A DNA stretch of 64,000 nucleotides from Kuschelorhynchus macadamiae (lineage: Eukaryota; Arthropoda; Insecta; Coleoptera; Curculionidae), in contig JAUTXW010000114.1 of NCBI GenBank assembly GCA_030620095.1, positions 558,001-622,000 on the forward strand. Reading direction: 5' to 3'. Below the pieces are notes generated by a model, which was given only the letters and a program-made list of their open reading frames with translations, was not told the origin of the DNA and searched no databases. The position numbers and the translations under genes were made by a program. Positions 12,080 through 22,536 of the stretch are shown here, piece after piece (the stretch's first letter is position 1; the number at the start of each line of letters is the position of its first letter).

Positions 12080-12938
12080 GTGTTTTAATACTAAAGAACG
12101 CCAAAAATCTACAAAGCTCATTAACATACTGAGAAGGTAATATGGGCCTAGGATTTGGGAATTAAAGATATAAGAGGTCGAATAAATTCCATGTAAATCT
12201 GGCTAATTGGATGTTAATTTTAGGTATGAAATTTCAATTTTTGCCTCGAAAGATATCTTTATTTCTACTTATGCCTTTTATCAGAACTAAAATAAAAACT
12301 AAAGTTGATAGACGAAGTCTGATGGCATTTCTGGAATTAGCACATTCAAAATATTCAAAATCAGTTCTTTCCGGTGCACTATCAGTTTTATATCATACCT
12401 GCTGACTATAAATATTGAAAAACGCTGCCATAAAATTGACTGTCTCTTATGTCAAGTGTTTTTAAAGATAAAGGTATTAAACCTGGTATCTTTATAATCC
12501 GTAAGAATAGGCTCATTTTTTGAACGCATAATATTTCCAATTTAAAAAAAAACTTATGATGTTAAAATTTAACGTTATTAACGTTTAAAATGCTATCAAG
12601 ATAAATTGATCGCCCTATACATCTGTTCATTATTGTCGTTGTGAAAAGAACAGTTTTGCGGACGTTTCGCCAGAATCACATTTGCCATTTTTCGATTTTC
12701 AAAAACTTTATTAACATCACATTTTTAAATAATATGTTCATGCGCCTCTGAAGTAGGCTACATAAGTTAATTAATTTAAAAAACTGAAGAGTTTTCATTA
12801 TCAAACGAACTTTTTCTTATCTCAAATAGTAAAAACATAAATAGGAAGACTTGTGTTTTTTGACTATCGCTACATGAATATTATAAAAAACGACTTGACG
12901 TTATTTAATATTAAAATACATATAAATATTTTGCTTAC
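12080..12938. other. P450 intron 1, nothing recognised
   Basis: AT-rich sequence without supported coding or repeat structure. Confidence 0.4.
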
Positions 12939-13125
12939 CACTGTTAGCAAACAATACAATATATATTGTTCCTACAAAGGGTAGTACTGGTAGGAAAACT
13001 TGATTCACCTTCCAAGAAAATTTTACATATCTTCAGTTTCGGTAGCAAAATATGACGTAGTATATTAGTGTAAAGATCGTTAAACAATATATTAAATTTG
13101 CTGTTTTACCAGTGTAAAACATCAT
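12939..13125 (-). CDS. P450 exon 1 (membrane anchor) with in-frame TGA
   Basis: Starts at a double ATG at 13125-13120. A run of about 20 hydrophobic residues is followed by CYRN, then TGA (13035-13033), then RYVKFSWKVNQ and PVLPFVGT, the usual position of the proline-rich hinge. It ends at a GTAAGC donor in phase 1 (G left over), which joins exactly to exon 2. The TGA sits where P450s usually have W or R residues after the anchor. Confidence 0.75.
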
Positions 13126-13722
13126 TTCTTAATGCACGAAAATCGAATGACTCTGACTGAGATCTTCACTGTAGATTTATTTGCTTTTCTCTTGATCAAA
13201 GAAACTCACTAAAATACTTGAATATCTTATTTTAGTTGCTCAAAAGGGTATCGCAGAAACCTAAAATGCAAAAAATAATCTGGTGGTAGTAAGGAACACA
13301 TTATTGGAACAAATTACTTAAAATGTACATTGACTAAATTAGTAAACTTAAAGCACAAAATATTTTTTTTTGTAAAAAAATACCAAAGTAAAAATACTGT
13401 TTTATCCCATGATTTTAAGTCGTTCTCAAACTACGAATTCCTAATTACTTAATTACAAAAAGACATTTATGTCTACTATGAATATAATGTCTAGTTCCTG
13501 TCTTTATTAGATTGCCTGCAACTCCATAAAGTTAATTTTTTATATGGAATAAAATTCTGTTTTTTACATTTGATTGTTTTTTTTAAGTCGGTTTTATTTT
13601 TTGATATTTTTTTTTAGTTTGTAGTTTTAATGCAAAGGTCAGCTATAAAGATTCGGAAGTGAAACTAAAATTTTGAACATACCTAACAAAAATTCCAAAA
13701 TCATGGTCCTACTATAAGACTA
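13126..13722. other. Upstream of left P450, nothing recognised
   Basis: About 600 bp lie between the P450 ATG and the first Tc1/mariner element. The promoter should lie here (minus strand). No convincing TATA or initiator could be singled out. Confidence 0.35.
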
Positions 13723-13724
13723 TA

Positions 13725-16418
13725 CAGGGTTATTGACGCAACCCGTTCATTAAAAGTTTTTGATGATGCCATTTAGATAGAAATCTCAAATTTTGGGATT
13801 AAGGTAAGGTCAAGGGGTACTTCTTTTTTGAAATATTTTCAACATCCTGTCACTTCCGGTTTAACCGGAAGTTGGTATCAACTTGCTTATTTTAAATGGA
13901 ACACCCTGTATTTTATGATATTTTTGGATTCTACGGAGAATTTGAATGCTATTTTATGAAGCATATCTTATACCTAGGTTCAAGCGTTCTTAAGATACTT
14001 GACCTTGAACCAAAAATGAGCCTTCGGGGTACCAAATTTTAAAATCTCGTATTTTTGTAAGTTTTAAAGATATAATCTTCATATTTTGCAGACGATCGAT
14101 AAAAAATCTTAGGTTTCTATTATTTTTATACAGGGTGTCCTAAATTCAGCGGCAAACATTCACATTTTCAAAGCCGCTAAAGTCCGTTTTTTTAAATGGA
14201 ACACCCTATAACTTTATGCACTATCAAATGTAGAACTTCATTTTCTATCGAACTGTATTAAGGTTCCCTATACCTATTCGTAACCATTTTCGAAATAATC
14301 AGGTTTTTATTTAAAAACTAAAATCATATGTATTTGCTAAATGCTTATACCTTCCCGTAGTAAGCAATGGAAAAACAATTGTTGTGCTTTTCTATTCAAC
14401 ATGACAGGTGATTTGAAACTTTTAAATTAAAGTAAAATGACACTCAAAAGCTGATATTCTCAATTTATTTTATATTCGCGGAGAATGTTACAAAATATTG
14501 GAGAGAACATGCCATGTTTTTAATGAAAAACATCCTCATTTATCGCCAATGAACAAGAGAAAATTGAAGAGGATTGAAACGAAATTTTTTCGTTTCGGAA
14601 AAGTTAAAGTTATAAAAAATGTAATAAATTGTTTACATTATTTTTAACAATATCTACTAAGTTCGAGACTGTTCTAAACTAGTTTTGGTGAACTTAAAAA
14701 TTATAGCAATCTAACAATCAACAACAAATAAATAAAATAATAAAATTGAATTATAACAAATGTTCTATATGCTGTCCGTTCATTTGGACACATTTCCGTT
14801 GCTGTGGCCCGTTGAATTTGTCCGTTTTCTAATTCAAAAGCTGTTCGTATCCTATCCAGTAAATCTTGTTGGTTATTTACTGGGGAAGCATAGACTTTTC
14901 CTTTGATAAATCCCCATAAATAAAAGTCTAGTGGTGTTAAATCAGGCGATCGCGGGGGCCATCTCCAAGGGCCATTGGGACCAATCCAGCGATCTTCAAA
15001 AATTCGAGATAATTGGAGATAAATTGCAGCGGAATTATTATTATTATAACTATATTAATTATAAACTGCACCAATAGGAATTTCTTCTATAAATTCAGAA
15101 ACCGTCCCTCGTAGAATTTCCAAATACTTATCACTGTTTAAATTGTCTTCATAAATATAGTACCGCACCTGATCATTTAATACTATACCGAAAACATTGA
15201 AGCTAAACCTCTCTTGAGAACGCGTTTTGCGTAAAGCGTGCGGATTTTCTGCTGCCCAGAAATGTTCGTTTCTTCTATTTGTTATTCCTTCTCTAGAAAA
15301 TTTCGCTTCATGGATCCAAAATATTTTTGAAAGGAATTGAGGGTCCTCTTGAATTTTCAAAAACAGGAATTCGCAAAATTCTACTCATCGGACGTCATCA
15401 CCAGGTCTCAAGGCTTGCACGTTTTGGAAGGAATAAGGGTGCATTTGATGTTCGCTCAAGATTCTTTGGACAGATGAAGAAGAAATTCCCAAATCGTTTT
15501 CTGCAGACGATATTGAACTTTGCGGGTTTGAATTGAATTTTGACTTGTTCATTGGCGGCAAATCAGGGTGGCGTTCATTAAACACACGAGACGTTCTCTC
15601 CAAAATTTTATAACATTCTCCATGAATGTAAAATAGATTGAGAATATCAGCGTTTAAGTATTCTTCCATTTCGATTTAGACGATTTAGTTTATCACTGAC
15701 AGTTTTCGATAATAACGCATACTAATCATCTGTCATGTTGGATATTGGATCTCAATTGTTTTTCCATGGCTCGCCATTGGAACATGTAAACATTTAAGCA
15801 AATACATACGATATTTCTATAAAACCCAATTATTTCGAAAATGGTTTCGAATAGGTATAGGGAACCTTAATACGATAGAAAATGAAATTCTACATTTGAT
15901 AGTGCATAAAGTTATAGGGTGTCCCATTTAAAAAAACGTACTTTAGCGGCTTTGAAAATGTGAATGTTTGTCGCTGAATTTAGGACACCCTGTATAAAAA
16001 TAGTCAAATTCAATAAAAAAAAATAGAAACCTAAGATTATTTACCGATCGTTTGCAAAATATGAAAATTATATGTACAAAACTTACAAAAATATGAAATT
16101 TTAAAATTTGGTACCCCGAAGGCTCATTTTCGGTTCAAGGTCAAATATCTTAAGAACGCTTGAACCTAGGTATAGGACATGCTACATGAAATAGCATTAA
16201 AATTAGTAGAAGAATCCAAAAATATCATAAAATACAGGGTGTTCCATTTAAAATAAGAAAGTTGATGCCAACTTCCGGTTAAACCGGAAGTGACAGGAAG
16301 TTGAAAATATTTCAGAAAAGAGGTACCCTTTGACCTTATCTTAATCCCAAAATTTGAAATTTTTATCTAAATGGCATCATCAAAAACTTTTAATTAACGG
16401 GTTGCGTGAATAACCCTG
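13725..16418 (-). mobile_element. Long-armed Tc1/mariner (DD41D-type) element 1, foldback form
   Basis: Starts TA|CAGGGTTATTGACGCAACC and ends ...GGGTTGCGTGAATAACCCTG|TA, a TA target duplication with inverted arms of roughly 690 bp (13725-14410 and 15735-16418). The arms contain a near-perfect palindrome ACTTCCGGTT(T/A)AACCGGAAGT (13852-13872, 16271-16291). They also contain inner terminus-like sequences TACAGGGTGTCC (near 14131 and 15985). The left arm goes on to include the first 60 or so codons of the transposase in plus orientation (14434-14600). The element is therefore a rearranged foldback rather than a simple copy. Confidence 0.85.
14650..15669 (-). pseudogene. DD41D-type transposase, broken (element 1)
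   Basis: Begins MEEYLNADILNLFYIHGE with the helix-turn-helix (DUF4817-like) pattern CYKILERTSRVFNERHPD. After a frameshift come FWIHEAKFSREG, where the first catalytic aspartate is histidine, and HFWAAENPHALRK. Then come a deletion that removes the FQQDGAP-H motif, and finally WIGPNGP, WPPRSPDLTPLDFYLWG. It is inactive by substitution, deletion and frameshift. The protein would cut and paste the element by a DDD mechanism. Confidence 0.8.
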
Positions 16419-16438
16419 TATAAAAAACGCCATCAGTA

Positions 16439-19040
16439 CAGGGTGTCACGTTTTCCTTATTTTTATGGGTTTAGTGAAAATACAGGGTAACGGTTTTCGT
16501 GACATGATGCTATTTTTTTGTGAAACAAAAGATGACCCAAACAATATTTTTATAACCCCCTTCGTTTTTAAGATACAGTGTGAAATTAAATATTGCATTT
16601 TTGGGCCACCCTCGTATTTCGGTTGTTGTTTAGCTTATTGAAAAGGTAAGGACTGGCTCTGATACAGTTTTTCACGTAGAATCCAGTGACGTAGTCAGAT
16701 TTTGACTTTTTGAGACATAACACAAATTTATAATTTTTTAAATCGGACACCTCGAATTTTTTTATTTTATATTATTCAGTTCACTATAAGCTTCTCGAAA
16801 ATATATAATAGAATATACTTTTCTATTTGAATGGCCCAGTGATTTGGAGTTTTTTAGAGATAGATTCAGTTTTTGATAGTAGGCTGGGATTGCCTAAACA
16901 AAACAAAAGAAAATTGTTGTCATGTTAAATAAATTACTTGTCAAAAACCTCTGGTATGTTTTGAAGCTATATTAGATAACCGCAACAATTATTTTAAATT
17001 TTGTAATAAAAAATGGCTAAAAACTAAACGTTTTATAATGAAGAAATATACGACATGTTGCTCTGCTTTGCACAATCTAACGAAGATGTTAACGAGGCTT
17101 CGGAACTATATTTAGTAACGAATGCGTAGCATTCGTCGTATTTTATAATAAATACATTTTTATGAAGCTGTTGGCGTTTTAAACATAGCTATCCAGAACG
17201 AAGACAACCCTGTGATATTACATTTCTTAAAATGGGAAGAAATCTAGTTGATTTCGGATCTTTCAATAGGCCGCGAAGCAAAACCTATAACAAGGAAAAC
17301 GAGGAAGACGTAGTTAATGTTCTGGCGTCCATTGATATGGATCCTTTAAGTACTTGCAGAAAAATCCATCAGAATGTTGGCGTTCCAAAAAACCGAGTAC
17401 AAAAAATTTTAAGGAAAAAAGTTTAAATTTAAATTCAGATTGGTGCAACACTTACATAAGGGCGACGCGCAGCGTCGTATGATTTTCTGTAACTGGTATC
17501 TACAAGAATGCGATAATGACCCTGACTTTTATAGAAAAGTAATATGGTCCGATGAGGCATATATAAGTAGAGGTAGCAAGAAAACCAGCATCGAATATTT
17601 CCTCGCGAACGACAGGGTAGGTTTGAGTTTAATATTTCTTGTTTCATATTGGGTTCAAAAATAAGGTATTGTATAAACTAGGGGAGCTTAGATACAGATC
17701 GGTATTTCCAAATACTGGAACTTATTCTACCGGAATTACTCGATAATCTGCCTTTGGCCTATTTACGCGACATATTTTTTTTCAGCAGTATGGAGCACCT
17801 GCTCATAATTCCTGTAGAATAAGGAAAATAATTTTCTTGGAAATGGATAGGGACCAATGGTCCTGTAGGATGACCGGCGAGATCGCCAGATCTCTCGGTT
17901 TTGGATAACTTCATGTGGGTTACTTAAGAAAACGAAAAAAAACGAAATATATAGGACAAGACATGATGCCTTAGCCGATTTAATAAACGCCACAAGAAGG
18001 GCATTCGATGAAATGCGACAACGACTGGTTAGTATTTTCAATGCCTTAAGAAGAATACGGAAATTATATAGACTTTGTGTAAGGCTGCATTTCGAGCAAT
18101 ATCTTTAGGGTATAGAGTTAGTTTTCTGTTTATTTTAGTAATCTTTGATGGTAGGATATGTTTTTGTTGTTAGTTGCTTTTTAGGGGTATTAGAGGTAGA
18201 ATTATTAACATGTTCATTTTATTCAATCAATAATACTTTTCAAAATTGATGGATTCACGGAGTTAGCTGCCAAAAACAGGTTATTAATAATTCTTTTTAT
18301 TATAAAACCGAGTTTTTGGCTCAATTTTGAACCTTCATTAAGGCAACAATGTAAGATAAATAATGCTATGAGAGTTATTACAAAGCTATTTACATTTTAC
18401 ATTATAATTATTGAATTATTAAATTGCTAAAATTTGAACATTTCTTATAAAATAGTATAAAACAAGGATATACCAGGTAATAATTTATTGTAGAATTTAA
18501 AAAAAATCTTGTTATTATAAATAAAATACAACTGAAAAATTAATTTATTTTGTAATCCATCCCAGCCTACTACCAAAAACTCTCTAATCTCTAATCTCTA
18601 AAAAAATGCAAATTACTGGGCGATTCGAATAGAAATGTATATACTATTATATATTTTCAGAAGTTTATTGTGAACTGAATAATATAAAATAAAAATATAT
18701 GAAGTGTCCCATTTAAAAAATTATAAGTTTGTGTTATATCTCAAAAACGACAGCTCACATAAAAAATTTGACTGCGATACTGAATTCTAGGTGAAAAACT
18801 ATATCAGTCAGTGTTTATCTTTTCGATAAGTTAAACAACAACCGACATACGAGGGGGGCCAAAAATACAATATTTTCAATTTCACACTGTATCTTAAAAA
18901 CAAAGAGGACTATGAAAAATTTTTTTGGGTTATCTTTCGTTTCACAAAAAAGTAGCACCATGTGGTGAAAACCGCAACCCTCTATCTTCACTAATAAGAG
19001 AGAGACCCCCATAAAAACCACACGAAAACGGGACACCCTG
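16439..19040 (+). mobile_element. Long-armed Tc1/mariner (DD41D-type) element 2
   Basis: Bounded TA|CAGGGTGTCACGTTTTC ... GAAAACGGGACACCCTG|TA with inverted arms of about 460 bp (to about 16900 and from about 18560). Only 18 bp separate it from element 1, and a single TA separates it from element 3. The arms resemble those of element 3 (shared block ...ACGTAGAATCCAGTG...), so the two are diverged relatives. Confidence 0.85.
17013..18108 (+). pseudogene. DD41D-type transposase, broken (element 2)
   Basis: ATG at 17013 is followed by a stop four codons later. In a shifted frame come EEIYDMLLCFAQSNEDVN and EASELYL. After what looks like an intron remnant (acceptor AAACATAG near 17190), YPERRQPCDITFLK and VDFGSFNRPRSKTYNKEN follow. 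The catalytic block reads VIWSDEAYISRG with the first aspartate kept. Later parts (FFSAVWSTCS for FFQQDGAP-H; C-terminal NATRRAFDEMRQRL) are shifted. It is inactive. Confidence 0.75.
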
Positions 19041-19575
19041 TACAGTGTTTCCAATTTTGGTTGTAAATGCAAGGTATCTCCGTTATTTGCAAATATTTAG
19101 AGTTGAGGTTTTCGCGACACCGTGCCACTTTTTTGTCAAACTCAAGCTGTCAAATTGAAAAAGTTGCATTTTGGGACACCCCTCGTATCTCGGTTATATT
19201 TTAACGTATCGAAAAGATAAAAACTGGCTCTTATAGAGTTTTTTACGTAGAATCCAGTGGCGTAGACAGATTTTTACTCGGGGCAGTCGTTTTTGATACA
19301 TGATCCAAAGTCACTTTTTTTTAAATGGGACACCCTGTATATTTTTACGGAGTCCTATTCGTCTTATTATGAGCTTTTCAAAAATATATGGTTATCTATA
19401 CTTATTTTAAAAAATAAGGCTGCAATTTAGGTTTGTAATAATATCTATCTATATTTTTCGTAGTAAGCCATGGACTGATAGTCAAAAATTGCTTTGTCAT
19501 AAAGTAAATGAAGTTTTGATGTTAATACTAATAGACGTGTTAAATTAGTCGCCCTGATTATTACTTTTTAACAAA

Positions 19576-20629
19576 TGGCTGCAAATCAATTATTTGAAAA
19601 CTTTGAGCAATATGATATGCTGACCTGTTTCATAGAGAGTCATGAAAATATAAACGCTGCTTCTGAGCTTTATTTGATTAGGTAATGTTTTATTTTCATA
19701 ATTATTATTACAATCTTTTTTAAAACTTAAACTTTTATTATATAGATATTCGGAAAGGAGGCAGCCAAATAAATTAATATTTTATAGGCTGAAATCAAAT
19801 TTAATAAATTTTGGCTCTTTCAAAAAGCCCAGATCAAAGAAATATAACAAAGAGAATCGTGAGGCTGATGAAATTAACGTCTTAGCAAGTGTAAATGTAA
19901 CGCCTGTAACGTCCTGTAGAAAAATAGAGAACGAAGTGGGTGTAATCAAGTCTCGGGTTCAAACGATTTTAAAAAAACATAAGTATAAACCTTATAATCA
20001 GAGTTGTACAAAATCTACATCCTGGAGATGCAGAACGACGTATTGATTTTTGCCAGTGGTATTTAGAAAAAATTTAATAGGCACAATACGAGATACTGGT
20101 CACCTGAAAATCAGCATTTAATATTTCCACGCGAACAACAAGGAAGATTTGGCTTTAATGTCGCTTGTTTCGTACTAGGAACCAAAATAAAATTTCATAT
20201 TTTCTCACTGCTAATCGCTACCTTGAAATATTGCAAAATATATTGCCAGAAATCATAGAAGATGTCCCTTTAGCACATGTGAATCAAATATATTTTCAAC
20301 AAGACGGAGCTCCAGCACATAACTCCCAAATTATGAGGCGGTATTTAGAAGAGAACTTCCCCGAATGCTGGATTGGAACGCACGGACCTATCCGATGGCC
20401 TCCTAGATCGCCTGACCTGTCCATATTGGACTTCTTTTTATGGGGTCTCAAAAAATTTAATTTTTCGTACCCGACATAACACAGTTCAAGACCTGCGTAG
20501 CACCACTGAGCAGGCATTTTTGCAAATACAAGCACGCAATGTAGTCATTTCAAATGCACAGGGTAAAATTGCAAGAGTGTGTGAGAGATGTCTAAGAGAA
20601 AATGGAAATCAGTTTGAGCAGTTCTTTTG
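19576..20629 (+). pseudogene. DD41D-type transposase with intron, broken (element 3)
   Basis: ATG at 19576 gives MAANQLFENFEQYDMLTC and the helix-turn-helix ...NINAASELYLI. A 64-nt GT-AG intron (19682-19745) then joins AG|A to give RYSERRQPNKLIFYRL, in perfect register with the family. Next come NFGSFKKPRSKKYNKEN, DEINVLASVNVTPVTSC and RVQTILKKHKYKPYN. A deletion removes the first catalytic aspartate region. The rest has IYFQQDGAPAHNS and RWPPRSPDLSILDFFLWG. The last two aspartates are 41 residues apart, the DD41D spacing. Frameshifts follow; it is inactive. Confidence 0.82.
19682..19745 (+). other. Intron within transposase gene
   Basis: Donor AG|GTAATG, AT-rich body, acceptor TATATAG|A. 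Removing it restores the frame across ELYLI-RYSERRQP. Element 2 shows the matching acceptor at the same protein position. Confidence 0.7.
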
Positions 20630-21036
20630 AACATGGCTAATTACGAAAAATAGATATACTTAATATATTCTTAAAAACTTAAACTGTAGCCTTATTTTTA
20701 AACTAAATATAGATAACTATATATTTTTGAAAAGCTCATAATAAGACGAATAGGACTACGTAAAAATATACAGGGTGTCCTATTTAAAAAAAAACGTAAC
20801 GTTGGCTCATGTGTCAAAAACGACGGCCCCGAGTAAAAATCTGTCCAAGTTTTTTACGTAAAATACAGTGGGGATTTTACGTAAAAAACTCTATAAGAGC
20901 CAGTTTTTACCTTTTCGATACGTTAAAAGATAACCGAGATACGAGGGGTGTACATAATGTCGCGAAAACCTCAACCCTAAATATTTGCAAATAACGGAGA
21001 TACCTTGCATTTAAAAGCAAAATTGGACACCCTGTA

Positions 21037-22025
21037 CATATTTAATTTTGTTAAAAGTTAAAATTATTAGTTAAATTGAGCTTCGTGCCAATAAAATCCC
21101 CGAAAACTATATAAAACCCAATAGATTTTAAAATATCTCCCTTTTTTCCCCTCACCTCATCACTTCATTCTTTGACGCAAAAAATGTTTTGTGCCAAGAA
21201 TAAAGTTATTTAACATTTTCAACATTCATTAACATTATAGTATATTTCCTGTGAGCGACTGAAAAGTAAGCACTTTCCGCACGCATGTGAGTGCGGAAAA
21301 TTAGTTTTTGCCGCATTAATGCTTAAACAGGCAAACTTTTTTCAGCTGTATCAAAAGTAATAGATATTTTTTTTTAATTATATAAAAACCCGCTTAACAG
21401 AAAGAAGCAATTTCTCGTCTAGATTTGTAATTCTTCAATATCCTAAAAAATTCAAAAATTCATCATATTATTTATATTTTAATTTTGACTTACATCGTTT
21501 TATAATCTCATATCATACTAGTTAGCTTAAGTAACCTTAGTTACAATTGTTTCAAAAATAGTGTTAATAGACAACTTATAATAAACAGAGGTTAGAATTG
21601 ACATCTCTAAATCTAAACAATCCGACAAACTGTACATTTAATATAAATGTTATGACTAACAATAAATAATTGGTTAAAAAATAAGATTTTAAAAATATAT
21701 TGTTTTTTTTATTTATATCACCCTATTAATATAGATTCAATTAACTTTTTGTTATGAAATGTACGATATAAATATAAAAAAATACAATTCGTGGAATTAA
21801 TCGACCGGATGGTGGCGCAACAGTCTGTGAAAATCAGTAACTATATAACAAGCCAATTTTTGTAATTGCCTAACTATAAGCAAAATATTTATAGATACAT
21901 TTGCAAATTTTATACTATTTATCTCCATACAAGTGGAGTATTAACTTAACAGACTGTATACAAAACAAATCTTCGTCACTTAATTTATGATCAACAGTTA
22001 TACCCCTATCATTAGTCTTATGGAT
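21037..22025. other. Intergenic AT-rich DNA, nothing recognised
   Basis: No ORF or bounded repeat was supported. Confidence 0.4.
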
Positions 22026-22029
22026 TAGG

Positions 22030-22245
22030 ATGGATCATTGCTGTGAGCAATGCCTTCGAAATGGTTATAATACATTTTTTTCCTAACGTTTTCCCAAGTC
22101 GCGACCCCATAAAATTTGTTATAGAAAGTCAAATGGCTTCACATTAAAATTTTCAACGGGGTCGCAAGCTGCGAAAAAGTAACACTTTGTAGATTTTTCT
22201 AAAATTTATTACAGCCATTTCGAGAGCTTTGCTTACAGCATAAAC
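22030..22245. repeat. Foldback (inverted) repeat
   Basis: TGCTGTGAGCAATGCCTTCG... at about 22039 recurs in reverse complement ending near 22240 (TGCTGTAAGCAAAGCTCTCG). Both arms include GTCGCGACCCC or GCTTGCGACCCCG. Arms are roughly 85 bp with about 75-80% identity; no coding content. Confidence 0.5.
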
Positions 22246-22532
22246 TGTCTTAAATTTTAATGATTTATCTTGAGAGATGTAGGAGGTCCACGAAGAAAGC
22301 TAAAAAAATTAAAACTTTAACATCCTGTATCTCAAAAACTAAAACATTGCGGACACTTGTTTATAAAAACTTTTACCCCTAAAATGAGCTACAAATTTAC
22401 GTCCTGCATTTTGAGCCATCGATTCAGTGAACCCTCCATTAAGTTAGTGTTTGGTAAATTGTAGCTAACTTTTGTTACACTCCGTATCCATTTTTCTTAA
22501 TAAAAAAGATAACGTTATAACAACTGATAATA
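22246..22532. other. Mariner-arm-like debris
   Basis: Contains CATCCTGTATCTCAAAAAC, similar to text in arms of Tc1/mariner elements elsewhere in the window; no boundaries seen. Confidence 0.3.
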
Positions 22533-22536
22533 AATT

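Larger units (their letters stand above)
1324..13125 (-). pseudogene. Cytochrome P450, 5' part (exons 1-6), TGA in exon 1
   Basis: A minus-strand P450 gene whose first six exons join with consistent GT-AG sites and phases: 13125-12939, 9427-9227, 8884-8705, 4626-4557, 1858-1689 and 1424-1324, about 303 codons. Exon 1 encodes a hydrophobic anchor (MMFYTGKTANLIYCLTIFTL...) placing the enzyme on the ER membrane. Exon 2 carries VWLGPLYTYW, and exon 3 the helix-C WRPNR (WxxxR). Exon 6 ends ...NEELNLFVGA, just before the oxygen-binding helix-I motif. The remaining exons should lie left of position 1. P450s are heme monooxygenases acting on xenobiotics, hormones or pheromones. The sequence looks CYP4-clan-like, but the subfamily is unknown. 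Codon 31 is TGA (13035-13033) in an otherwise intact frame, so this is a young pseudogene, a null allele or a sequence error. Introns contain many transposon remnants. Confidence 0.85.
19043..21034 (+). mobile_element. Long-armed Tc1/mariner (DD41D-type) element 3
   Basis: Bounded TA|CAGTGTTTCCAATTTTGG ... GCAAAATTGGACACCCTG|TA, with arms of about 380 bp (19043-19430 and 20675-21034). Each arm contains the outward motif TTTAAATGGGACACCCTGTA (19319-19339; complement at 20769-20787). It abuts element 2 with only the TA dinucleotide between. Confidence 0.88.
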
